Part shown: piece after piece, positions 1 through 8,571 of the stretch
Layout: every line of letters begins with the position of its first letter
How positions within the stretch are numbered: position 1 is the first letter of the stretch
DNA from: Paulinella micropora
Taxonomy: Eukaryota > Cercozoa > Imbricatea > Euglyphida
DNA length: 23,306 bases
Reading direction: 5' to 3'
Assembly: GCA_009731375.1 (NCBI GenBank)
Contig: BJOX01000156.1
Span: 454,312 to 477,617, forward strand
Translations under genes and position numbers: made by a program
The notes under the pieces: model-generated
What the model saw: only the letters and a program-made list of their open reading frames with translations
The model's database searches: none
What the model was told of the DNA's origin: nothing

Positions 1-34
<34 letters not shown>
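1..34. repeat. Poly-T (poly-A on minus strand) homopolymer at window edge
   Basis: Thirty-four T in a row, followed by T-rich sequence with scattered C to about position 58. On the minus strand this extends a Lys-rich open frame. It may therefore be a slipped homopolymer within an exon rather than an inserted poly-A tail. Confidence 0.8.
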
Positions 35-203
35 CTTTTCTTTTTCTTATTTTTTGTTCCTTGTTTTGGCCCTTTCTTGATCAATTTAGCTAACTGCTCC
101 TCGTTCTTTAGACACACAAACACACACAACACAATCTTTCTTTTGAAGCATTTTTTCTTTTTCTTTCTTGCATCATCTTCGACTTCTTCACCGATTGATT
201 CAG
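1..203 (-). CDS. Exon 8 (last visible) of minus-strand microexon gene; Lys-rich C-terminal part, runs off window
   Basis: Read on the minus strand after the AG at 205-204 in phase 1, this stretch is open for 67 codons to the window edge. The other two phases meet stops (TGA at once; TAA in the GT-rich part). It joins exon 7 (ends 6251, phase 1) through a GCT Ala codon. Residues include ESIGEEVEDDAR, then KKKKKCFKRK, a short hydrophobic IVLCVFVCL, then NEEQLAKLIKKGPK and a Lys-rich tail. The A34 run at the edge continues as Lys codons. Acidic, basic and short hydrophobic blocks suggest a charged tail, possibly membrane or nucleic-acid associated; that is inference. The acceptor lacks a good pyrimidine tract, so the exact start is uncertain. 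No stop codon is seen. Family not recognised. Confidence 0.55.
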
Positions 204-307
204 CTTATATGTATATACATATATATGTATGTATGGATGTATATATATATATATATATATAAGATGTATATATATGTATACATATATATATATACCTACC
301 TATCTAC

Positions 308-352
<45 letters not shown>

Positions 353-361
353 CATCCATCC

Positions 362-437
<76 letters not shown>

Positions 438-440
438 GAA
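204..440. repeat. TA/CATA block followed by (TATC)n
   Basis: TA and TATG words (204-295) pass into TACC and then a long (TATC)n with a few CATC variants. It ends at a run of N. It lies in the putative last intron of the minus-strand gene. Confidence 0.9.
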
Positions 441-442
441 GA

Positions 443-633
443 NNNNNNNNNNNNNNNNNNNNNNNNNNNNNNNNNNNNNNNNNNNNNNNNNNNNNNNNNN
501 NNNNNNNNNNNNNNNNNNNNNNNNNNNNNNNNNNNNNNNNNNNNNNNNNNNNNNNNNNNNNNNNNNNNNNNNNNNNNNNNNNNNNNNNNNNNNNNNNNNN
601 NNNNNNNNNNNNNNNNNNNNNNNNNNNNNNNNN
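443..633. other. Assembly gap (191 N)
   Basis: Run of N between a (TATC)n tract and the 5' side of family A copy 0. The missing sequence probably holds the upstream part of that copy. Confidence 0.95.
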
Positions 634-840
634 AACGGCTTCCTTTTCTTTCTCTTCTTCCTTATCCTCCCCACTCTCCATTCCTAGATTGCCTTTTTCT
701 TCAACGTCCTTCCTCCTCTTCTTTTTTCCAGAACACAGTCTACCCGTGATTCCCATCCCGGACACATGCACAGTACACAAATTACTGTTTGATGTGAAAC
801 TGCGTTCCTTTGCAAGGACTACATTCCTTTGCGACATCTC
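634..840 (+). mobile_element. Family A, copy 0: 3' end of an interspersed element with (ATCT)n tail
   Basis: About 205 bp beginning with a pyrimidine-rich block (AACGGCTTCCTTTTC...), containing a tandem near-repeat TTCCTTTGCAA/TTCCTTTGCGA, and ending GCGACATCTC directly before (ATCT)n. Copies at 2113 and 3829 differ by about one substitution and two single-base indels, so they are recent. A common 3' end running into a short tandem repeat is how tails of several non-LTR retroelement groups look. No reverse transcriptase is visible here. Confidence 0.65.
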
Positions 841-1165
<325 letters not shown>

Positions 1166-1191
1166 AACGTGACTGCAGAAAACGAGGAGCG

Positions 1192-1192
1192 G

Positions 1193-1255
<63 letters not shown>

Positions 1256-1437
1256 CATATATATATACATATATATATATATTATATATATTATTATATA
1301 TATATATATATAATAGGTAGGTAGGTAGGTTGGTAGGTAGGTAGGTAGGTAGAGGTAGATAGGTAGATAGATAGATAGATAGACAGATAGATGGATAGAT
1401 AGATAGATAGGTAGATAGATAGATAGATAGATAGATC
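1192..1437. repeat. (TA)n, (TG)n, then (TAGG)n/(TAGA)n
   Basis: An alternating TA/TG tract to 1312 is followed by TAGG and TAGA tetranucleotides to 1435. The G-rich strand now lies on plus, opposite to the flanking TATC tracts, so the two could fold back on each other. Confidence 0.9.
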
Positions 1438-1498
1438 TGGCAAGAAGACTGGTTGGAAGTTTGGCAAACGCTTATAGCCCAGGTCTGGAACTAAACAT
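1437..1498 (+). mobile_element. Family E, copy 1 (short interspersed fragment)
   Basis: Contains ACTGGTTGGAAGTTTGGCAA and TATAGCCCAGGTCTGGAACT, recognisably the same as 4393-4500 and 4553-4640. It is followed by AAACATCC and then (ATCT)n. Confidence 0.55.
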
Positions 1499-1526
1499 CC
1501 ATCTATCTATCTATCTATCTATCTAC

Positions 1527-1620
<94 letters not shown>
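1499..1620. repeat. (ATCT)n
   Basis: An almost pure tetranucleotide tract between family E copy 1 and the family A element. Confidence 0.95.
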
Positions 1621-1622
<2 letters not shown>

Positions 1623-2317
1623 TCCTTTTCTTTCTCTTCTTCCTTGTCCTCCTCAAGACCCCACTCTCCATTTTGCCTTTTTCTTCAAACCCCTTGGAGA
1701 AGATTTTGCTCATGTCCACCCTTACGAAGATCCTTCGAGCCTCCTCGAAAAGAAGAGTCCAAAAGTGCACGTCCATCCGGACTATAAGTCACAACCCGGC
1801 ATTGTCAACCCGGATTCCACCCACAGTGTTGACGCCGAGACATACTATCATTTCGTCCAAGAAGTGCCCCGAAAGGACCAATCGAAAGAAGAAAGCACCT
1901 GATTTTGCCATCAACACCAAGCGTATGGAAAGACATTGAAGAAGAACTCCAATCCCCCCTCCCTCTCATCCTCCCCTTATCTCTCATCCTGCATTCCGTC
2001 ATAGCCGTCCAGTGTTGCATAGCCCGGGCTAGGTCCCTTCGGGGGTTTAGGCCTTTACACAATGTCATCATTGTAGCTTGCGCAAGCTTACGGTGCTCAA
2101 AACACTTGGACTAACGGCTTCCTTTTCTTTCTCTTCTTCCTTATCCTCCCACTCTCCATTCCTAGATTGCCTTTTTCTTCAACGTCCTTCCTCCTCTTCT
2201 TTTTCCAGAACACAGTCTACCCGTGATTCCCATCCCGGACACATGCACAGTACACAAATTATTGTTTGATGTGAAACTGCGTTCCTTTGCAAGGACTACA
2301 TTCCTTTGCGACATCTC

Positions 2318-2318
<1 letters not shown>
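1621..2318 (+). mobile_element. Family A, copy 1: longest copy, with coding tail, 3' UTR-like part and (ATCT)n tail
   Basis: Starts right after (ATCT)n with a pyrimidine block that is itself a partial copy of the block at 2115-2180. It then carries a coding-like segment (1687-1902, stop TGA), about 210 bp of non-coding sequence, and the standard family A 3' end (2113-2318) merging into (ATCT)n. The repeated pyrimidine block at the 5' junction suggests a chimeric or template-switched copy. Order and spacing agree with copy 2 at 3411-3999, apart from the gap there. Confidence 0.6.
1687..1902 (+). CDS. C-terminal fragment of an element-encoded (or duplicated exon) protein, ends in TGA
   Basis: In the frame with codons starting at 1693, the region reads [66 protein letters not shown], then ST and TGA at 1900-1902. 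The same frame is open in copy 2 (3411-3673). Between the copies I count five synonymous and about eight amino-acid changes, so selection is weak or recent. Three Tyr-containing motifs (PYEDL, PDYKS, AETYSHF in copy 2) resemble a cytoplasmic tail, but I recognise no domain. It could be the end of a retroelement polyprotein or a captured host exon. No start codon; incomplete at the 5' end. Confidence 0.4.
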   Translation, partial: KPLGEDFAHVHPYEDPSSLLEKKSPKVHVHPDYKSQPGIVNPDSTHSVDAETYYHFVQEVPRKDQSKEEST

Positions 2319-2373
<55 letters not shown>

Positions 2374-2404
2374 GTCTATCTATATCAATATATCAATCTA
2401 TCTA

Positions 2405-2466
<62 letters not shown>

Positions 2467-2481
2467 GCAATCTATCTAGCA

Positions 2482-2553
<72 letters not shown>
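2318..2553. repeat. (ATCT)n tail of family A copy 1
   Basis: TATC tract with AGCAATCT interruptions at 2465-2485. The same AGCAATCT interruption recurs in 3025-3270 and 3346-3360, suggesting local expansion or exchange among these tracts. Confidence 0.9.
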
Positions 2554-2904
2554 GAAATAGCGACGGGAAGCACAATCCTGTTCCCTCAGGGTGCCCTTTC
2601 TCGCTTGTTGAGCCCGGAATAAAACCCACAGTGCTCTGTCGGTTTATACTAGACTGTCGAACAGTCTCGAAACTCCATCTGCTTACTGGGTCCTCTGTAA
2701 TGGAGGTGGGAGCTCGTTCTGCAAGGGGCGCTTATGGAACGAGCCCTGGCCCCGCCTGGTACTAGGGAGCTTTGGTATCGCCTGTATCAGTCCCTTCCGT
2801 GCAAACATCACGGCTTAGCTGGGCATCGGGTTAATACTTTACCCACAGACTTCCTTGGTTGACGAAATCAGAAGCTCCTTTTTTCTGACATTAGTCGATA
2901 TCTC

Positions 2905-2905
<1 letters not shown>
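2554..2905 (+). mobile_element. Family B, copy 1 (longest copy) with (ATCT)n tail
   Basis: A 350-bp element without a long open frame, from GAAATAGCGACGGGAAGC to AGTCGATATCTC, flanked by (ATCT)n on both sides. Copies at 5760 and 12817 share the same 3' end, about 98% alike. Copy 2 begins about 48 bp further in, at CGCTTGTTGAGC, directly after TATC. Common 3' end, variable 5' end and a tandem-repeat tail fit a 5'-truncated retroelement. No pol III boxes were found. Confidence 0.65.
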
Positions 2906-2970
<65 letters not shown>

Positions 2971-2971
2971 A

Positions 2972-3025
<54 letters not shown>

Positions 3026-3072
3026 GCAATCTATCTATCTATCTATCTAGCAATCTATCTATCCATCTATCC

Positions 3073-3144
<72 letters not shown>

Positions 3145-3178
3145 ATATCTAGCAATCTATCTAGCAATCTATCTATCC

Positions 3179-3237
<59 letters not shown>

Positions 3238-3262
3238 CATCTAGCAATCTATCTAGCAATCC

Positions 3263-3332
<70 letters not shown>

Positions 3333-3352
3333 ATACCTATCTATAGCAATCC

Positions 3353-3400
<48 letters not shown>
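2905..3400. repeat. Long (ATCT)n tract after family B copy 1
   Basis: Nearly 500 bp of TATC words with CATC, TATA and repeated AGCAATCT interruptions, giving a higher-order pattern inside the microsatellite. Confidence 0.92.
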
Positions 3401-3401
<1 letters not shown>

Positions 3402-3410
3402 AAGCCGTAA

Positions 3411-3673
3411 GTTACAAAAACTACATGCGAAAACCTACCGACGCACCGCTATTCCCTCCGGAGTGGCCGCCGTCACCCTCCCAGTGCGTGCTCTGCACCG
3501 CCTGAACCCCCTGGAGAAGATTTTGCTCATGTTCACCCTTACGAAGACCTTTCGGGCCTCCTCGAAAAGAAGAGCCCAAAAGCGCACGTCCATCCGGACT
3601 ACAAGTCGCAACCCGGCATTATCAACCTGGATTCCACCCACTGTGTTGACGCCGAGACATACTCCCATTTCGT
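3411..3673 (+). CDS. Second copy of the family A coding segment, cut by a gap
   Basis: Frame starts after a TAA at 3408-3410 and is open for 87 codons to the gap. It extends further 5' than copy 1: [20 protein letters not shown], a Pro/Ser-rich [14 protein letters not shown], then [30 protein letters not shown] and DAETYSHFV. The part from 3504 matches 1687-1860. The opposite-strand frame here is open too, but is broken by TGA in copy 1, so the plus frame is preferred. Element-encoded protein or captured exon; family not recognised. Confidence 0.4.
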
Positions 3674-3828
3674 NNNNNNNNNNNNNNNNNNNNNNNNNNN
3701 NNNNNNNNNNNNNNNNNNNNNNNNNNNNNNNNNNNNNNNNNNNNNNNNNNNNNNNNNNNNNNNNNNNNNNNNNNNNNNNNNNNNNNNNNNNNNNNNNNNN
3801 NNNNNNNNNNNNNNNNNNNNNNNNNNNN
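3674..3828. other. Assembly gap (155 N) inside family A copy 2
   Basis: In copy 1 the same interval is roughly 290 bp, so either the gap length is an estimate or this copy has a deletion. Confidence 0.95.
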
Positions 3829-3999
3829 TCCCACTCTCCATTCCTAGATTGCCTTTTTCTTCAACGTCCTTCCTCCTCTTCTTTTTCCAGAACACAGTCT
3901 ACCCGTGATTCCCATCCCGGACACATGCACAGTACACAAATTATTGTTTGATGTGAAACTGCGTTCCTTTGCAAGGACTACATTCCTTTGCGACATCTC
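3829..3999 (+). mobile_element. Family A, copy 2: 3' end with (ATCT)n tail
   Basis: Base for base like copy 1 in CCCACTCTCC...GCGACATCTC, then (ATCT)n. It belongs with the coding segment at 3411-3673 across the gap. Confidence 0.65.
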
Positions 4000-4076
<77 letters not shown>

Positions 4077-4111
4077 CCTATCTATCTATCTATCTATCTA
4101 TCTATATATAG

Positions 4112-4159
<48 letters not shown>

Positions 4160-4195
4160 GTCTACTAATATAATCTTTCTATCTATCTGTCTATC

Positions 4196-4226
<31 letters not shown>

Positions 4227-4287
4227 CTATCCATCTATCTATCTATCTATCTATGTATCTATCTATCTATCTGTCTATCTAGCTATC

Positions 4288-4335
<48 letters not shown>

Positions 4336-4378
4336 CCTCTCTATCTATCTCTATCTATCTATCCATCTATCTATCATG
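3999..4378. repeat. (TATC)n tail of family A copy 2
   Basis: TATC tract with several point variants (TACC, TTTATC, TGTC, CTCTATC); about 380 bp. Confidence 0.92.
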
Positions 4379-4418
4379 TTATTCTATATCAACCTGGGGA
4401 ACAAGACGGGTTGGAAGT

Positions 4419-4461
<43 letters not shown>

Positions 4462-4510
4462 ATATATAGATAGACCAGAGCTTAGCCCACGTCTCGAACA
4501 ACTCAACCCC
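4379..4510 (+). mobile_element. Family E, copy 2, split by an internal (AGAT)n tract
   Basis: Left part ends GGGTTGGAAGTT at 4418. Right part resumes near 4474 with GACCAGAGCTTAGCCCACGTC. In copy 3 (4553-4640) these two parts are contiguous, so about 56 bp of (AGAT)n at 4419-4475 has expanded or been inserted inside the unit. Confidence 0.6.
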
Positions 4511-4552
4511 TTTATGTATCTATGCTATCTATATCAATCTACCCATCGTTTA

Positions 4553-4990
4553 CCCGGGAACAAGACTGGTTGGAAGTTTGACCAGCGGTCAGCCCATGTC
4601 GCGAAGTGCACATCAGATTCAAACGCGCCCGCTGCGCATTTATTCATTCCTACAATACATGAGATCATCATTGGCCTGGTGGCACGTGTCATATTTTACA
4701 TCAGGTAACGGTTAGCCCCCCCCCAAGTCTGGAAGTGCACATCAGAACTCTAACGCACTCGCAGAGCACTTATTCATGCCTGTTATATGTATCATATACG
4801 GTTGGCGGACAATATCATCCATTGTGTAATGTAACGGTTATGATAACATATCATATTACATCACGTAACGGTTGTGTCATGTAACGGTTAGTGCAAGTCA
4901 AGAACATCACGTAACGGTTGGCGGACAAATGTCATCAATTGTGTGATGTAACGGTTAGAGCAAGTCTTGAGAGGCATATCAGATGTATGT
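4553..4990 (+). repeat. Family E copy 3 and a nested GTAACGGTT repeat region
   Basis: Holds the uninterrupted family E unit, then two copies of a roughly 46-bp unit starting GTGCACATCAGA (4606 and 4734). Seven copies of TAACGGTT follow, among repeats of GGCGGACAA..TATCATC..TTGTG.AATGTAACGG. No gene seen. The repeats are imperfect and older looking than families A and B. Confidence 0.6.
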
Positions 4991-5112
4991 ATGTATGTAT
5001 GTATGTATGTATGTATGCATATATGTAATATATGTAATATATGTATGTCTTGTATATTATAAGTAATGTATGTAATGTATGTATGTCCTGTGTGTCTGCA
5101 ATCTGTGTGGCT
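4984..5112. repeat. (TATG)n and degenerate TATG/TAATG sequence
   Basis: TATG repeats decaying into TGTAATATATG words and leading into the 44-bp minisatellite. Confidence 0.85.
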
Positions 5113-5357
5113 AGGCGTGTTATGAATGTATGTTATTTATGTTATGTGTATCTATTAGGCGTGTTGTGAATGTATGTTATGTATGTTATGTATATCTATT
5201 AGGCGTGTTATGAATGTATGTTATGCATGTTATGTGTATCTAGTAGGTTATGTATGTTATGTGTAGCTAGTAGGCGTGTTATGAATGTATGTTATGTATG
5301 TTATGTATCTAGTAGGCGTGTTATGAATGTATGTTATGTATGTTATGTATGTCAGAG
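5113..5357. repeat. Minisatellite, 42-44 bp unit, about 5.5 copies
   Basis: Units start AGGCGTGTTATGAATG at 5113, 5157, 5201, 5272 and 5314, with a short unit at 5245. Each contains TATGTTATGTATGTTATG and ends ATCTA(T/G)T. The unit includes a CpG-bearing header on a TATG background. Confidence 0.85.
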
Positions 5358-5361
5358 TACT

Positions 5362-5396
5362 ATCTAATCTATCTATCTATCTATCTACCTATCTAC

Positions 5397-5471
<75 letters not shown>

Positions 5472-5524
5472 CCTACCTATCTACCTACCTATCTACCTAT
5501 CTATCTATCTATCTATCTACCTAC

Positions 5525-5563
<39 letters not shown>

Positions 5564-5622
5564 CCTACCTACCTACCTACCTACCTACCTATCTTATCAA
5601 CCTACAATCTATTTATCTATCT

Positions 5623-5678
<56 letters not shown>

Positions 5679-5760
5679 CCTATCTATCTACCTATCTACC
5701 TATCTAATTATCTATCTACCTATTTATCTATCTATCTACCTATTTATCTATCTATCTATC
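5362..5760. repeat. (TATC)n with TACC blocks
   Basis: About 400 bp, alternating pure TATC and CCTA-rich blocks. Family B copy 2 begins directly at its end. Confidence 0.92.
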
Positions 5761-6062
5761 GCTTGTTGAGCCCGGAATAAAACCCACAGTGCTCTGTCGG
5801 TTTATACTAGACTGTCGAACAGTCTCGAAACTCCATCTGCTTACTGGGCCCTCTGTAATGGAGGTGGGAGCTCGTTCTGCAAGGGGCGCTTTATGGAACG
5901 AGCCCTGGCCCCGCCTGGTACTAGGAAGCTTTGGTATTGCCTGTATCAGTCCCTTCCGTGCAAACATCACGGCTTAGCTGGGCATCGGGTTAATACTTTA
6001 CCCACAGACTTCCTGGTTGACGAAATCAGAAGCTCCTTTTTTCTGACATTAGTCGATATTTC

Positions 6063-6063
<1 letters not shown>
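5760..6063 (+). mobile_element. Family B, copy 2 (5'-truncated) with (ATCT)n tail
   Basis: Begins CGCTTGTTGAGCCCGG directly after TATC and ends AGTCGATATTTC before (ATCT)n. It differs from copy 1 at about six positions. It lacks the first 48 bp or so of copy 1, a clean 5' truncation. Confidence 0.65.
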
Positions 6064-6127
<64 letters not shown>

Positions 6128-6151
6128 ATCTACTATCTACCTACCTACCTT

Positions 6152-6197
<46 letters not shown>

Positions 6198-6240
6198 CAT
6201 CCATCCATCCGTCCGTCCGTCCATCCCTCCATCCATTCAT
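6064..6240. repeat. (ATCT)n then (CATC)n/(CGTC)n
   Basis: TATC tract ending in CCATCCGTCC words just before minus-strand exon 7. On the minus strand it is the GATA/GATG stretch that follows that exon's donor. Confidence 0.9.
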
Positions 6241-6250
6241 CCACAGTTAC

Positions 6251-6376
6251 CTTTGCTCTTTTTGTTTCCATCGTCATTTTTCCCTTTTCTCATATCACCA
6301 TCGTCATTTTTCCCTTTCCTCATATCAGCATACTTTCCACCCATATCAGAGTGCTTGCCTCCATATTTATCGACAC
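6251..6376 (-). CDS. Exon 7 of minus-strand microexon gene; charged segment with in-frame 10-residue duplication
   Basis: On the minus strand the acceptor is (TATC)n-CAG at 6379-6377 and the donor is GTAACT from 6250. Length 126 nt, phase 1 to 1. Only phase 1 is open; the others have early stops. It encodes VDKY, then GGKHSDM and GGKYADM, then [10 protein letters not shown] and RKGKNDDG, ending NKKSK. The last pair is a tandem 30-bp duplication in DNA (6271-6300 and 6301-6330) that keeps the frame. It joins exon 6 through a Gly codon and exon 8 through an Ala codon. Likely a soluble, flexible, charged region; no known domain. The single open phase and the fit on both sides make this one of the best-supported exons here. 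Confidence 0.65.
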
Positions 6377-6378
6377 CT

Positions 6379-6379
<1 letters not shown>

Positions 6380-6432
<53 letters not shown>

Positions 6433-6481
6433 ATAGATAGATAGATAGTTAGGTAGGTAGGTAGGTAGGTAGATAGATAGG

Positions 6482-6528
<47 letters not shown>

Positions 6529-6607
6529 GTAGATAGGTAGGTAGGTAGGTAGATAGATAGATAGATATAGATAGATAGATAGATAGATAGGTAGGTAGGT
6601 AGGTAGG

Positions 6608-6638
<31 letters not shown>

Positions 6639-6856
6639 GTAGATAGGTAGGTAGGTAGGTAGATAGGTAGGTAGGTAGGTAGGTAGATAGATAGATAGAT
6701 AGAGAGAGAGAGATAGAGAGAGATAGATAGATAGATAGATAGGTAGGTAGGTAGGTAGGTAGGTAGGTAGGCAGGTAGGCAGGTAGATAGGTAGATGGAT
6801 AGATAGATAGATAGATCAATAGATAAATAGATAGATAGATAGATAGATAGATAGGT

Positions 6857-6895
<39 letters not shown>

Positions 6896-6897
6896 GA
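6380..6897. repeat. (GATA)n with TAGG, AGAG and GCAGG blocks
   Basis: About 515 bp of GATA words with GGTA-rich sections. On the minus strand it is (TATC)n leading up to the acceptor of exon 7, where it could serve as a pyrimidine-rich tract (three of four bases). Confidence 0.93.
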
Positions 6898-6972
6898 AAA
6901 GATTGTTGGAGAGGAGAAGCATGCAGTACGGACACGTATGGAAACACCGTCGAACCAATCGAAAGAGCGGAA
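6898..6972. other. Unassigned 75-bp unique island
   Basis: Between (GATA)n and (TTG)n. Open on the minus strand ([19 protein letters not shown]) but without a preceding AG, so I do not call an exon. Confidence 0.5.
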
Positions 6973-7011
6973 TAGTGTTGTTGTTGTTGTTGTTGTTGTC
7001 GTCGTCGTCGT

Positions 7012-7055
<44 letters not shown>

Positions 7056-7057
7056 TT

Positions 7058-7110
<53 letters not shown>

Positions 7111-7126
7111 GTCGTTGTCGTTGTCG

Positions 7127-7191
<65 letters not shown>
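6973..7191. repeat. (TTG)n with TCG variants, then (TTA)n
   Basis: Trinucleotide tract: TTG/TCG to about 7130, TTA to 7190. It immediately precedes the tRNA-like head of the SINE. Confidence 0.93.
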
Positions 7192-7193
<2 letters not shown>

Positions 7194-7194
<1 letters not shown>

Positions 7195-7500
7195 GGACAC
7201 CGTGATGGCTCAGTGGTCAAGTTCTACCATCTGGGCCCTGTCGCCAGTTCGATTCCCGTCGGTGCCACCAGTATTTTCATTGAACATACCGGTCTATTTC
7301 TGGACTAGTATTTTCATTGAACATACCGGCCCGTCTGGAAGTGTTGGAACTGCCCTTGCGGGGGTGTCATTAGAGCTTATCGTCAATTCTTCGTACTCCC
7401 CTCACGGGTGAGACGATGGAGGCGCATGTGCAGAAATGCATCAGCCATTGACAGAGAAGCACTATTATTATTATTATTACTATTATTATTATTGTTATTG
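7194..7500 (+). mobile_element. SINE with tRNA-derived head and (ATT)n tail
   Basis: Head at 7194-7270 has a box A match TGGCTCAGTGGT (7206-7217) and a box B match GTTCGATTCC (7247-7256) at tRNA spacing, and ends GGTGCCACCA. CACCG at 7198-7202 can pair with CGGTG at 7259-7263, like an acceptor stem. The body has a 23-bp unit twice (7270-7292, 7307-7329). The 3' part, GTACTCCCCTCACGGGTGAG to GACAGAGAAGCAC, is followed by (ATT)n. A near-identical 3' part lies inverted at 23187-23306, and a partial one at 7501-7542. Cloverleaf pairing in the other arms is poor, so it is not a functional tRNA gene. Confidence 0.7.
7206..7256 (+). promoter_or_regulatory. RNA polymerase III internal promoter (boxes A and B) of the SINE
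   Basis: Box A TGGCTCAGTGGT at 7206-7217 and box B GTTCGATTCC at 7247-7256 both match tRNA-type consensus, separated by 29 bp. Confidence 0.65.
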
Positions 7501-7546
7501 GCACATGTGCAGAAATGCATTCGCCATTGACAGAGAAGCACTATTA

Positions 7547-7586
<40 letters not shown>

Positions 7587-7652
7587 TATTATTTCTTCTT
7601 CTTCTTCTTCTTCTTCTTCTTCTTCTTCTTCGTTTAAAGAAAGGGAAGGATC
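7501..7652. repeat. Partial SINE 3' end, (ATT)n and (TTC)n
   Basis: 7501-7542 repeats the SINE 3' segment (GCACATGTGCAGAAATGCAT...). ATT repeats run to 7592, then (TTC)n to 7632 and a short unique link to (ATCT)n. Confidence 0.8.
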
Positions 7653-7655
7653 TCC

Positions 7656-7704
<49 letters not shown>

Positions 7705-7765
7705 CCTACCTACCTACCTACCTACCTATCTATCTATCTATCTATCATCTATCTATCTATCTATC

Positions 7766-7810
<45 letters not shown>

Positions 7811-7863
7811 CTATCTACTATCTATCTATCCATCTATCCATCTATCTATCCATCTATCCATCC

Positions 7864-7901
<38 letters not shown>

Positions 7902-7942
7902 TTATCCATCCATCCATCCATCTATCCATCTATCTATCTATC

Positions 7943-7995
<53 letters not shown>

Positions 7996-7996
7996 C

Positions 7997-8043
<47 letters not shown>

Positions 8044-8056
8044 CATCTATCCATCC

Positions 8057-8091
<35 letters not shown>

Positions 8092-8150
8092 CATCTATCC
8101 ATCCATCTATCTATCTATCTATCTATCTATCTATTTATCCATCTATCTAT
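7653..8150. repeat. (TATC)n with TACC, CATC and TACTATC variants
   Basis: About 500 bp. It lies left of exon 6 and is matched by a (GATA)n tract to its right at 8204-8412. Confidence 0.93.
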
Positions 8151-8162
8151 TTTTTGTTCTAC

Positions 8163-8196
8163 CTGCAGCCTCAAAGTGCGTGGGAACAGGCTCCTT
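8163..8196 (-). CDS. Exon 6 of minus-strand microexon gene
   Basis: Minus-strand acceptor TATCTGTCTATCTTGACAG and donor CAG|GTAGAA are both strong. The exon is 34 nt, phase 0 to 1, and reads [11 protein letters not shown] plus one base. It follows exon 5 (phase 0) and precedes exon 7 (phase 1) without a stop. It sits between (TATC)n on the left and (GATA)n on the right, inverted complements that could pair in the transcript around it. The opposite strand offers a competing 48-nt frame (8169-8216); the minus frame is preferred because it fits the chain. Confidence 0.55.
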
Positions 8197-8203
8197 CTGT
8201 CAA

Positions 8204-8303
8204 GATAGACAGATAGGTAAATAGATAGATAGATAGATAGATAGATAGGTAGGTAGGTAGGTAGGTAGGTAGATAGATAGATAGATAGATAGTAGATAGA
8301 TAG

Positions 8304-8336
<33 letters not shown>

Positions 8337-8357
8337 GGATGGATGGATGGATGGATG

Positions 8358-8410
<53 letters not shown>

Positions 8411-8412
8411 GA
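8204..8412. repeat. (GATA)n with TAGG and GGAT blocks
   Basis: About 210 bp in the opposite sense to the tract at 7653-8150, so the pair can form a large foldback around exon 6. Confidence 0.93.
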
Positions 8413-8417
8413 TAGAC

Positions 8418-8485
8418 CCCTATTGCCTTCATGTTGGACCACGCGTTCGCGAGCAGACCAAAACCTAAGCCAGCCGCGCCAATCG
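8418..8485 (-). CDS. Exon 5 of minus-strand microexon gene; hydrophobic Gly/Ala-rich segment
   Basis: The minus-strand acceptor is textbook: a pyrimidine run CTTTTCCCCTACTCTTGCAC followed by AG. The exon is 68 nt, phase 1 to 0, and reads [15 protein letters not shown] then SNMKAIG. The Gly-x-x-Gly pattern and length fit a transmembrane helix. The donor is GTCTAT, opening straight into (TATC)n. Phase 0 has a stop; phase 2 is open but does not fit the neighbours. With exon 3 this would give two hydrophobic segments, suggesting a small membrane protein, perhaps organellar given the N-terminus. That is inference; the family is not recognised. Confidence 0.55.
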
Positions 8486-8520
8486 CTGTGCAAGAGTAGG
8501 GGAAAGAAGAAGGAGGTAGG

Positions 8521-8571
8521 ACACACGTGTGTGTGTGTGTGAGAGAGAGAGAGAGGGGGGGGGGGGGGGGG
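8521..8571. repeat. (GT)n-(GA)n-G run left of gap
   Basis: CACACGTGTGTG, then GAGAGA, then a run of G into N. A very similar series stands on the other side of the gap at 8731-8785, so the gap may hide a tandem duplication. Confidence 0.85.

Noticed and set aside
1-34. Poly-A tail of a retroposed copy ending at the window edge
   Set aside because: The minus-strand frame runs through it as Lys codons and no retroposed gene body was recognised; undecidable at the edge.
3435-3668. Minus-strand open frame starting [12 protein letters not shown]
   Set aside because: The same frame is closed by TGA in the other copy (near 1800), while the plus frame is open in both.
7194-7270. Functional tRNA gene
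   Set aside because: Boxes A and B are good, but the T and anticodon arms pair poorly, and the sequence continues into a SINE body and ATT tail.
8169-8216. Plus-strand exon [15 protein letters not shown] with good acceptor and donor, phase 1 to 1
   Set aside because: It competes with minus-strand exon 6 in the same place; only the minus reading fits a longer chain. It remains a possible alternative.
7653-8412. Apparent matching order of TACC, TACTATC and CATC blocks with their complements at 8204-8412
   Set aside because: The match is in complement without reversal, which no known process produces; block order is coincidental.
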